DNA of 7,933 nt, taken from NCBI GenBank assembly GCA_964477275.1, contig CAYZDV010000093.1, positions 1-7,933 of the forward strand, read 5' to 3'. A program made the translations under genes and the position numbers. The notes beneath the pieces were generated by a model that saw only the letters and a list, made by a program, of their open reading frames with translations, made no database searches and was not told the origin of the DNA. This document shows, one piece after another, positions 1 to 5,010 of this stretch (positions within the stretch are counted from its first letter, which is position 1; every line of letters starts with the position of its first letter). This stretch comes from CAYZDV01 sp964477275. Lineage in GTDB: Bacteria; Acidobacteriota; Aminicenantia; Aminicenantales; Aminicenantaceae.

Positions 1-530
1 TGGGGGAGAAACTTCGGGACAACCAGGAGGCGCACAAGCAAGCGCTGTCCTTGAACGGCCGGCTCAAGATCAACTGGGCCAAAGTGAAAGAGGAGGAGAA
101 GCTCGACGGCAAATATCTGCTTTCCACCTCCGATGATACGCTCTCTGCGGAAGATGTGGCGTTGGGCTACAAAAGTCTCATGGAGGTGGAGCGCGCTTTC
201 CGGACTCTGAAGACAACGCTTGATCTTCGTCCTCTCTTTCATCGCAAGGAGGAGCGGATTCGGGCTCATGTGCTTCTCTGTTTCCTGGCGCTCCTGCTGG
301 TGCGGATTGTGGAGCGGGAGACGGGCGAAACATGGGATTCAATCCGCTCCTATCTGGAACGTCTGCATCTTGTCGAATTTTCTTCTAAAAAAGCAGGTGT
401 TCTCCAACGTACGGAACTGACTGCAGAGCAAGCTAACATATTGAAAAAGCTAAAGATGAATCCTCCGCCGCTGATTTATCAAGTCGATTTGAAGGCCTAA
501 ACCTGTAGGCACACGCCAAAAAATTGACTT
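1..530 (+). mobile_element. Right end of an IS1634/IS4-like insertion sequence (approximate boundary)
   Basis: The transposase gene reads toward this end and stops at 500. IS elements of this type usually end a few tens of bases after the stop codon, so the right terminus probably lies in about 505-530 (around the stretch tgtaggcacacgcc). The left terminus is outside the window, so the inverted repeat cannot be paired and the exact boundary and target duplication are not established. Confidence 0.45.
3..500 (+). CDS. IS1634/IS4-type transposase, C-terminal part (5' end outside window)
   Basis: The frame is open from the window edge to TAA at 498-500, so this is the C-terminal ~165 residues of a DDE transposase; the first in-frame start-like codon (TTG at 51) is internal, not a real start. 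The visible part matches the end of IS1634/IS4-family catalytic domains. A Y-x2-L-x3-E-x6-K arrangement (codons at 168, 177, 189 and 210) corresponds to the IS4 YREK signature with Leu in place of Arg. The Glu codon at 189-191 is the likely third DDE acid. A hydrophobic stretch (HVLLCFLALLLVRIVE) and a Pro-rich tail follow, as is usual in the family. The two catalytic Asp residues lie upstream, outside the window. No frameshift or stop is seen in this part, so the element could be intact, but that cannot be judged here. Confidence 0.88.
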   Translation, partial: GEKLRDNQEAHKQALSLNGRLKINWAKVKEEEKLDGKYLLSTSDDTLSAEDVALGYKSLMEVERAFRTLKTTLDLRPLFHRKEERIRAHVLLCFLALLLVRIVERETGETWDSIRSYLERLHLVEFSSKKAGVLQRTELTAEQANILKKLKMNPPPLIYQVDLKA

Positions 531-552
531 CCCTCTAACCCATTGATATCAT
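524..552 (+). promoter_or_regulatory. Sigma70-like promoter at or next to the IS right end, reading outward
   Basis: TTGACT at 524-529 is separated by 17 nt from TATCAT at 547-552. Each hexamer matches the sigma70 consensus at 5 of 6 positions with ideal spacing, so transcription would start near 559. A 6-bp inverted repeat, CTCTAA (533-538) and TTAGAG (552-557), lies across the spacer and the end of the -10 and could be an operator. The promoter would read into the small ORF at 630 and possibly toward the AbiE pair. Because it sits at or beside the IS end, it may be an outward promoter formed by the insertion. Function is inferred from sequence match only. Confidence 0.5.
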
Positions 553-629
553 TAGAGTAAGCGATTATCATTTACCTATGACTGTCGAACGTGGGCGGTT
601 CATGGGAGAAAATTAGGAAGGATAATAAA

Positions 630-773
630 ATGGCTTACGAAAAAGGAATGCGGTTTGTGCGGATAAAACGAAAAGACGAACGGAAAGAACCACCAATACT
701 CTGGTATGAAATAATGAGCATACGCTCGAAAAATCAGACCGAATGTGTTCCCGGCGAAAACGGCGTTCATTAA
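630..773 (+). CDS. Possible small basic protein, 47 aa, unknown
   Basis: I do not recognise this product. The case for a gene is its start: an AGGAAGG Shine-Dalgarno at 615-621 lies 8 nt before ATG at 630, behind the promoter at 524-552. The same frame can open upstream at 591, but that start has no comparable ribosome site. The first half is rich in Lys/Arg (MRFVRIKRKDERK); there is no signal peptide or membrane segment. Codons 7 to 16 lie in a 29-bp repeat that recurs at 3537-3565, so the frame may be only the 5' stub of a gene interrupted by whatever used that repeat, or part of a dispersed repeat. The TAA stop falls inside the first palindrome of the tandem pair at 765-803. Coding status is uncertain. 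Confidence 0.3.
   Translation: MAYEKGMRFVRIKRKDERKEPPILWYEIMSIRSKNQTECVPGENGVH
648..676. repeat. 29-bp direct repeat, left copy
   Basis: These 29 bases are identical and in the same orientation to 3537-3565; the repeat begins atgcggtttgtgcgg and ends aaacgaaaaga. Identity stops abruptly on the right (cgaacg here, attctg in the other copy) and almost at once on the left (only AAGG aligns further, with a one-base gap). The two copies bracket the two toxin-antitoxin modules. It could be an att-like recombination trace, a duplication made on insertion, or two copies of a dispersed short repeat. Confidence 0.85.
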
Positions 774-803
774 AGATGAACAAACTGTTCACATTTCATG
801 AAC
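765..803. promoter_or_regulatory. Tandem palindromic operator candidate, GTTCA-N7-TGAAC twice
   Basis: Two perfect 5+5 bp inverted repeats with the same 7-nt spacer length lie in tandem: GTTCA 765-769 with TGAAC 777-781, and GTTCA 787-791 with TGAAC 799-803. The second extends to TGTTCA/TGAACA (786-804). The copies are exactly 22 bp apart, about two helical turns, and their spacers differ in sequence, which is the pattern of two dimer-binding sites on one face of DNA. They lie 92-130 bp before the AbiEi start codon. Autoregulating AbiEi proteins are known to bind paired inverted repeats upstream of their operon, so AbiEi is the obvious candidate ligand, but this assignment is inference. Confidence 0.5.
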
Positions 804-835
804 AAGCCAGGAACAGGCGACCAGAAAAAATTCCC

Positions 836-894
836 TTGACTTTCTCCTCCACCAGGCTTAAATATTTATATAAATCTGTAAAATATTTAATAAT
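836..894 (+). promoter_or_regulatory. AbiE operon promoter region: archaeal-like TATA element with flanking AAATATTTA repeats
   Basis: TTTATATA at 865-872 is centred about 26 bp before the A of the AbiEi ATG at 895, the spacing expected if an archaeal-type promoter gave a leaderless transcript starting at the ATG. No Shine-Dalgarno precedes that ATG. AAATATTTA occurs at 860-868 and again at 881-889, 21 bp apart, one copy overlapping the TATA element and one just before the gene; each holds the palindrome AAATATTT. A bacterial reading is also possible: TTGACT at 836-841, 17 nt, then TAAATA at 859-864, giving a short AT-rich leader. The -10 match in that reading is poor (3 of 6). Confidence 0.5.
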
Positions 895-1713
895 ATGAAA
901 GAAATGACAGAAGAATACAGGAAAGGCATCGGCAAGAGGGAGTCCATCCTCCTGTCCGAGCTCGCCAGGCAGAACAAGCCCATCTTCACCGTCAAGGACG
1001 CAAGAGCGATACTGAAAGAAGACCCCTACCTGATGCTCCACCAGCTCAAGAAGAAGAAATGGATTCTTGCCATCAAGGGAGGCCTGTACGCTATTGTTCC
1101 TCTGGACATCGGAGCAAAGGGAGCGGAGAGCTTCATAGTCCATGATTTCGTCGTCGCGTCCTATCTGGCCAAACCCTATTACATAGGGATGTGGTCGGCG
1201 TTGAACTACCACGGCCTCTCCGACCAGATACCTTCGTCAGTCTTCGTGTGCACGACGAAGGCCAGAAAGCCTCTAAGCGTGCTGAATTCGAAATTCGTAT
1301 TCGTCCAGCTTTCAAAGGGGAAATTCGCGGGGATAGAGAAAGTTGTCATCGAGGGCCGCGAGGTCAACATCTCGGACAAGGACAAGACAACAGTCGACTG
1401 CCTTGACCACCCCGAGCATGCGGGAGGGATAGACGAAGTCGCAAGGGCGATATATTTCAACCACGAGGAGCTCGACTTCCGCAAAATCAGGCATTACGCC
1501 TTGAAGACAAAGAACGTCGCCGTCTTCAAGCGTCTGGGATTCATTCTCGAAAAAACCGGCCTGCTCGAAAAATACGCGAGGACTTTCGAAGGCCTCCGCC
1601 TGACCGAAGGCTACCCTGTGCTGGACAAGCTCGGCCCAAAAAGAGGGAAATACTCGGAGAAATGGAAGCTTCTCGTCAATGCCGATATAAATCCTAAGAG
1701 GTGGATGTATTGA
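895..1713 (+). CDS. AbiEi-like antitoxin / winged-helix regulator (COG5340 type)
   Basis: This 272-aa protein resembles AbiEi antitoxins, which in type IV toxin-antitoxin systems offset the AbiEii nucleotidyltransferase and repress their own operon. An N-terminal winged helix spans about residues 10-70 (ILLSELARQNKPIFTVKDAR, then the wing KKKKWILAIKGGLYAIVPL). The AbiEi C-terminal domain follows: YYIGMWSALNYHGLSDQIP at 95-113, VFVCTTKARKPLSVL at 116-130, FVFVQLSKGKFAGIE at 134-148, SDKDKTTVDCLDHPEHAGG at 160-178, and a tail YPVLDKLGPKRGKYSEKW at 240-257. The start at 895 is chosen for its distance from the TATA element; ATG 904 is an alternative. It overlaps the toxin gene at its 3' end. By hand count 10 of 14 Arg codons are AGA/AGG and 8 of 19 Ile codons are ATA, unlike the downstream bacterial genes. 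Family call is firm; mechanism here is by homology. Confidence 0.88.
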   Translation: MKEMTEEYRKGIGKRESILLSELARQNKPIFTVKDARAILKEDPYLMLHQLKKKKWILAIKGGLYAIVPLDIGAKGAESFIVHDFVVASYLAKPYYIGMWSALNYHGLSDQIPSSVFVCTTKARKPLSVLNSKFVFVQLSKGKFAGIEKVVIEGREVNISDKDKTTVDCLDHPEHAGGIDEVARAIYFNHEELDFRKIRHYALKTKNVAVFKRLGFILEKTGLLEKYARTFEGLRLTEGYPVLDKLGPKRGKYSEKWKLLVNADINPKRWMY

Positions 1714-2381
1714 TTGACAGGCGCGAGCTCCTCGATAAGGCAAGGCAGAAGGGTCTCAATCTCATGATGGTTGAGAAGGATTACATTCTCGGCTGGCTGC
1801 TTTACGGATTCGCGAAAAACAGGAACCTCGTCTTCAAGGGGGGAACGGCGCTATCGAAAATATATTTCCCGAAAATATGGAGGCTTTCCGAAGACCTGGA
1901 TTTCAGCCTGCCCGAAGGAGAGCTTCAGACCGTTCTGGAAAGGGCAGAGACCGTGTTCTCGGAAATCAAAAGGAAATCCGGCATCGGATTCAATCTCAGA
2001 AGCAGTCACCTGAATCCAGACTACCTCCAGCTCAAGATTCAGTATCAGGGAGTCATCGGAAGGAACTGGATAAAGGTTGACGTGACGAAGAACGACCTCG
2101 TGGAGAAGCCCGTCCTCAAACCGGTTCACAGGGCGTATTCGGACTACCCGGCGTTTAGGGTCAGGGTCGAATCGCCCGAGGAAATATTCTCCTCGAAGCT
2201 CAGGGCAATCATCGAGCGGAAGAAGTGCAGGGATTATTTTGACCTCTGGCAGCTATCAAGAATGAAGTTCGACGAACGGAAGATAACGAGAACGTTCTTG
2301 GCCAAATGCGCGATAAAGAAAATCAAGTTCGAGGGAAAAGGCAATTTATCAATAAGTTTATTTCCTGGATATCTGGTCTAA
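1710..2381 (+). CDS. AbiEii-like nucleotidyltransferase toxin, C-terminus probably shortened
   Basis: This is a DNA-polymerase-beta-fold nucleotidyltransferase of the AbiEii/AbiGii family, the toxic partner of AbiEi. Known relatives transfer nucleotides to tRNA and stop growth or phage spread. Counting from GTG 1701, motifs run: VEKDYILGW (24-32), GGTALSK (47-53, active-site motif 1), SEDLDF (63-68, with the two metal-binding Asp), IKVDVT (124-129, third Asp), and EEIFSSKLRAIIERKKCRDY (160-179). TTG 1710 is preferred as start because AAGAGGTGG at 1696-1704 gives a Shine-Dalgarno at suitable spacing and the product then begins MIDRRELL, as relatives do; GTG 1701 is the alternative. The start lies inside the end of the AbiEi gene, implying coupled translation. 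The last ~15 residues (after KIKFEGKG) do not look like the family tail, and at about 225 aa it is shorter than many relatives, so the C-terminus may have been replaced. Confidence 0.87.
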   Translation: MIDRRELLDKARQKGLNLMMVEKDYILGWLLYGFAKNRNLVFKGGTALSKIYFPKIWRLSEDLDFSLPEGELQTVLERAETVFSEIKRKSGIGFNLRSSHLNPDYLQLKIQYQGVIGRNWIKVDVTKNDLVEKPVLKPVHRAYSDYPAFRVRVESPEEIFSSKLRAIIERKKCRDYFDLWQLSRMKFDERKITRTFLAKCAIKKIKFEGKGNLSISLFPGYLV

Positions 2382-2783
2382 CAGCTTCTTCATCCTGAAA
2401 ACGAATTCCCTGGATTTTTTAATGGTATCCTCTGATTCATCTCCTGAAGTGAAGAAATTGAAACTGTACTGGTCGGTATGCCTGATTTCCCTGAAGTGGT
2501 CAAGCATTTCCACCCATTTCGGCTCCAGCAAGCCACTCCGTACGTACTTCTCTTCCAAATACCTTGCTATGCAGGCATGACTCTTTTCGCGATAGCCGTC
2601 AAAAAAGAGAACGGACCTCGCAGCGTGGAATACCGCAAGATATGCGCTCAAAAGGGATGACCTCAGGGCGTTGCTCTGGAGGTTTTTCTCTGATTCCTCC
2701 AGCCATTTCAACGAAGCTTCCAGGCTTTTCCTGGCCTTGCCTCTGGAGGAACGGTCTTTCTTATCAGACCCTTCTTCATTCAT
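2358..2783 (-). CDS. HEPN-domain protein, putative toxin of HEPN-MNT pair
   Basis: The 141-aa product is an all-helical HEPN protein of the kind paired with MNT nucleotidyltransferases. In characterised type VII systems the HEPN partner is an RNase that the MNT protein inactivates by AMPylating a tyrosine. Visible parts: a charged N-terminus (1-19), the first helix ARKSLEASLKWLEESEKNL (17-35), the core SAYLAVFHAARSVLFFDGYR (46-65) with SHACIARYLEEKYV (68-81), and FREIRHTDQYSF (97-108). The usual R-x4-6-H RNase motif is not exact: R98-x3-H102 and R101-x4-Y106 are what is present, Y106 being a candidate AMPylation site. RNase activity is therefore open. The gene begins 9 nt after the MNT stop, with no good Shine-Dalgarno, so coupling is likely. 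Its 3' end overlaps the convergent AbiEii gene by 24 nt. Confidence 0.82.
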   Translation of the reverse strand: MNEEGSDKKDRSSRGKARKSLEASLKWLEESEKNLQSNALRSSLLSAYLAVFHAARSVLFFDGYREKSHACIARYLEEKYVRSGLLEPKWVEMLDHFREIRHTDQYSFNFFTSGDESEDTIKKSREFVFRMKKLLDQISRK

Positions 2784-2792
2784 TCGTTGAAA

Positions 2793-3329
2793 TCAAACAA
2801 CATCCTCACCGTATAATTTTATTGAACCGTGAACGATGGAATCGTAGAAAGGCGGATCCTCTTTTTTCAGGACCGCGAGCTTTTCTTCGGTTAAATAAAG
2901 AGGGCTTATCCTTCCCGATAATCTCTTCAGGGAGCCGGTCAGTTTTGCCAGGTCTTCCTCGTCTCTTTTATCGATTTTTACCCATATATCTATATCCGAA
3001 TCTTCCGTGTTTTCTCCCTTGGCGCAGCTCCCGTAAATTCCTGCACTCCGTACGAAAGGGTATTTCCCGAAGTTAAAATCAGCGAAAATCTTGAGGTTGA
3101 AGAGGATTCTCAGAGACCTGACTTTAAGGGTCTTGAGAACGACGTACTTATTCTTTGATTTCTTGATGATCTTCTCTGCCGCTAAAATAGAGAAAAACTT
3201 TGATACGAATCCCTTGCTGATTCCGAGGGTTCTGGAAACATCCGCTACGCTTATTTCTCCCTCCTTGAACAGAACCACGCTCAGAATTTTCTCTCTTTCT
3301 CTGGAAGACAACAGCTTGCTAATGTTCAT
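2793..3329 (-). CDS. wHTH-MNT nucleotidyltransferase, putative antitoxin/autoregulator
   Basis: The 178-aa product fuses a winged helix-turn-helix to a minimal nucleotidyltransferase domain. The wHTH covers about residues 1-65, with EISVADVSRTLGISKGFVSK (25-44) as the HTH and IIKKSKNKYVVL (54-65) as the wing. The transferase domain carries GS (100-101) and SDIDIWV (111-117), with D112 and D114 as metal ligands, then LTEEKLAVLKKEDPPFYDSI (147-166) and SIKLYGEDV at the end. A third catalytic acid is not obvious (ISPLYLT at 141-147 where one is often found). It is the first gene of a two-gene operon with HEPN. By homology to type VII systems it would AMPylate the HEPN protein; the fused wHTH suggests it also represses the operon, with the 17-bp repeats at its start as likely sites. 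Eight of nine Arg codons are AGA/AGG. Confidence 0.85.
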   Translation of the reverse strand: MNISKLLSSREREKILSVVLFKEGEISVADVSRTLGISKGFVSKFFSILAAEKIIKKSKNKYVVLKTLKVRSLRILFNLKIFADFNFGKYPFVRSAGIYGSCAKGENTEDSDIDIWVKIDKRDEEDLAKLTGSLKRLSGRISPLYLTEEKLAVLKKEDPPFYDSIVHGSIKLYGEDVV

Positions 3330-3333
3330 GTTG

Positions 3334-3372
3334 AAAACTTTTCGTTTCCGATTTAAAAACTTTTCGTTTCCG
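3334..3372 (-). promoter_or_regulatory. Tandem 17-bp operator-like repeats flanking a TATA element at the MNT start
   Basis: An identical 17-bp sequence (plus strand aaaacttttcgtttccg) occurs at 3334-3350 and 3356-3372, 22 bp apart, about two helical turns. Each copy has the near-palindrome AAAACTTTT. The spacer region read on the minus strand gives TTTTTAAAT (3351-3359), centred 26 bp before the A of the MNT ATG at 3329, which fits an archaeal-type TATA box with a leaderless start. One repeat then sits over the upstream promoter element and the other between TATA and start, a layout suited to repression. A bacterial alternative is TATAAT (minus strand, about 3386-3391) 15 nt after TTGAAA, which would put the repeats in the 5' leader. 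Binding by the fused wHTH of the MNT protein is inferred. Confidence 0.6.
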
Positions 3373-3387
3373 CCATGGAAACTTATA

Positions 3388-3588
3388 TTATATTAATGCT
3401 GATTCAATTTCAAGTTTGTTCTTGCTATGACCCGCTCTTAGCATATCCACCAGCTTCACCCACTCCGGCAGCTCGGAATCCGTACGATTCATAGAGAGAA
3501 ATTGGCGGGAGAAATGAATAAGCTTGCCGGCTAAGGATGCGGTTTGTGCGGATAAAACGAAAAGAATTCTGTCACCTTTTCTGGACAT
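3388..3588 (-). CDS. Doubtful 66-aa ORF, unknown
   Basis: I do not recognise this product. It starts at ATG 3588 with a weak AAGG ribosome site about 8 nt before it, and ends at a TAA that falls in the AT-rich promoter region of the MNT operon. The middle (ELPEWVKLVDMLRAGHSKNK) reads like a short amphipathic helical protein. Codons 8 to 17 (RILFVLSAQT) lie in the right copy of the 29-bp repeat, and the left copy read on the same strand also gives LFVLSAQTA before diverging. It may be a gene remnant or a chance frame in a dispersed repeat. No signal peptide or known motif is seen. Confidence 0.22.
   Translation of the reverse strand: MSRKGDRILFVLSAQTASLAGKLIHFSRQFLSMNRTDSELPEWVKLVDMLRAGHSKNKLEIESALI
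3537..3565. repeat. 29-bp direct repeat, right copy
   Basis: Identical in sequence and orientation to 648-676; the distance between copies is 2889 bp and encloses all four toxin-antitoxin genes. The downstream bacterial gene cluster begins about 150 bp to the right, so this copy marks the island's right limit if the repeats are its boundaries. No integrase gene or tRNA end is visible beside it. Confidence 0.85.
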
Positions 3589-3672
3589 CGCGTTGCCTTT
3601 TTATTCTGAGGCAGCCCTGTTCTTATCCTGGCATAAATTTTGCTCTCTTTGAGGGTATTCAAAGATGGCTTC

Positions 3673-3681
3673 TGCTATAAT
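3673..3681 (+). promoter_or_regulatory. Extended -10 promoter for the VWFA-DUF5916-repeat-protein cluster
   Basis: TGCTATAAT at 3673-3681 is a perfect extended -10 (TGn + TATAAT). Transcription would start near 3688, leaving a leader of about 30 nt with GAAGGGA (3703-3709) as ribosome site 8 nt before ATG 3718. No -35 hexamer sits at 17 nt; TTGAGG at 3649-3654 is 21 nt away and probably not used, which is acceptable for an extended -10. This bacterial-type signal contrasts with the TATA-like signals of the island genes. Confidence 0.6.
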
Positions 3682-3717
3682 AATATTGAGCGGAAACCTC
3701 GAGAAGGGAAATAAACC

Positions 3718-4956
3718 ATGAGAAAGCAAGCTTTCATCGTCGGGATTTCTGTTTTAAGCCTGGCCCTCCTGGCCCAGGAAATCCAGCACGAGTCGCTGGT
3801 GATCAATGTCGAAGTGCCGGTCCGGGTCTTCAGCGCAGGGAAATTCATCGACCACCTGACCATCGACGACTTTGAGGTCTACGAAAATGGCAGGCTGCAG
3901 AGAGTGGAGGCGGTCTACCTCATCAGGAAAAAGGACATCGAGAGGAAAGAGGAGAAGAAGTCCTTCAGTCCGGACACATCGCGGACATTTTATCTTTTCT
4001 TTCAGATCACGGACTACAGTCCAAAAATCGAAGACGCCCTGCATTATTTCATGCAGAATGTCCTGGTTTCCGGCGACAGCCTGGTGGTGGTGACCCCGCT
4101 GAAAACCTATGAGATGAATCCCAGGGCCCTGGCCCTGCGGTCGAAGGAAGAAATCGTCAAAGAGCTCAAAGAGATATTGAGAAAAGATGCCATGCTGGGA
4201 AGCTCCGAATACAGGAGCGCTCTCACGGAGCTGACCAGGATTGCGAGAGCTTTGGGCTCCGCGCTTCCCGGGACCGGGGAACAGAGAGGGAGGCAGGATC
4301 AGTTTGCCGCTCCAGAATATGAGGAGATGGACCCGGATACCAAAGTTGAAATGCTGCTGAATCTCTACAAGGGCGTCCTGGAGAAACTGGAAGGCCTGAG
4401 ACATTTCGATCAGTCAAAGTTGCTCGAGTTTGCCCGGGTGTTGAAGGATAAAGAAGGACAGAAGTATGTATTTCTCTTCTACCAGAGGGAGTTCATTCCC
4501 CAGATCGAACCGGGTCTGTTGGTCCAGAGTCTGGGAACGAGCCAGGACGCGACGCATGTCATACAGGATGTGGCCGGCCTTTTTCATTCCTATCGAAGAG
4601 AAATCACCTTTGACATCGACTGGGTGAAGGAGGCCTATGCCGACGCTTCCGCTTCCATCCATTTCATGTTCTTCACCAAGCCGGCAGAGCATGTCCCGGG
4701 AATTCGTTTTGAGGAACACTCAGAAGATATCTTCGCCGCCTTCCGGGAGATGGCCGTGGCCACCGGGGGAATCACCGAGAGCTCGTCCAACCCCTTCTCC
4801 CTGTTCCGGACTGCTGTGGAGTCTTCCGAAACTTATTACCTTCTCTATTATTCGCCGCTCGATTACCGCAGAGACGGTCAGTTCAAGAAAGTCGAGATCA
4901 GGGTCAAAAACCCGGATTACAAGGTCATCCACCGCGCGGGATATTTTGCCAATTGA
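3718..4956 (+). CDS. Secreted VWFA-like protein of the Acidobacterial type
   Basis: The 412-aa product resembles the VWFA-related proteins abundant in Acidobacteriota and Aminicenantes; their biological role is not established. A short signal peptide (MRKQAFIVGISVLSLALLA, cleavage near residue 19) is followed by the N-terminal beta domain typical of the group, VINVEVPVRVFSAGKFIDHL (28-47) and DDFEVYENGRLQRVEAVYLI (50-69). The VWA-like part starts at TFYLFFQITDYSPKIEDAL (90-108). Its metal site is degenerate: D99-Y-S101 is kept but the second Ser of DxSxS is Lys, so metal-dependent ligand binding may be lost. The C-terminus, TYYLLYYSPLDYRRDGQFKK through KVIHRAGYFA, is the family's usual ending. 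The start is supported by GAAGGGA at 3703-3709. It leads the likely operon; the next gene begins 54 nt downstream. Confidence 0.82.
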   Translation: MRKQAFIVGISVLSLALLAQEIQHESLVINVEVPVRVFSAGKFIDHLTIDDFEVYENGRLQRVEAVYLIRKKDIERKEEKKSFSPDTSRTFYLFFQITDYSPKIEDALHYFMQNVLVSGDSLVVVTPLKTYEMNPRALALRSKEEIVKELKEILRKDAMLGSSEYRSALTELTRIARALGSALPGTGEQRGRQDQFAAPEYEEMDPDTKVEMLLNLYKGVLEKLEGLRHFDQSKLLEFARVLKDKEGQKYVFLFYQREFIPQIEPGLLVQSLGTSQDATHVIQDVAGLFHSYRREITFDIDWVKEAYADASASIHFMFFTKPAEHVPGIRFEEHSEDIFAAFREMAVATGGITESSSNPFSLFRTAVESSETYYLLYYSPLDYRRDGQFKKVEIRVKNPDYKVIHRAGYFAN

Positions 4957-5010
4957 ATAAACGCCTCATTCCCGGTGACCGGGCGCGAATGGAGTGAATC
5001 AGAGGATTGA

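Noticed and set aside
2411..2420. T-run after the AbiEii stop as a terminator
   Set aside because: Six T residues inside the HEPN coding region with no stable stem before them; could be chance.
2564..3076. 170-codon plus-strand open frame across the HEPN and MNT genes
   Set aside because: Both minus-strand genes have clear domain motifs in the same bases, and the plus-strand product is Arg/Pro/Ser-rich with no motif.
648..3565. CRISPR-like interpretation of the 29-bp repeat
   Set aside because: Only two copies, 2.9 kb apart with genes between them; no spacer array or cas gene.
4971..4983. Hairpin CCCGG-TGA-CCGGG after the VWFA-like gene as a terminator
   Set aside because: The stem is only 5 bp and no T-run follows; it lies in the 54-nt gap of a likely operon.
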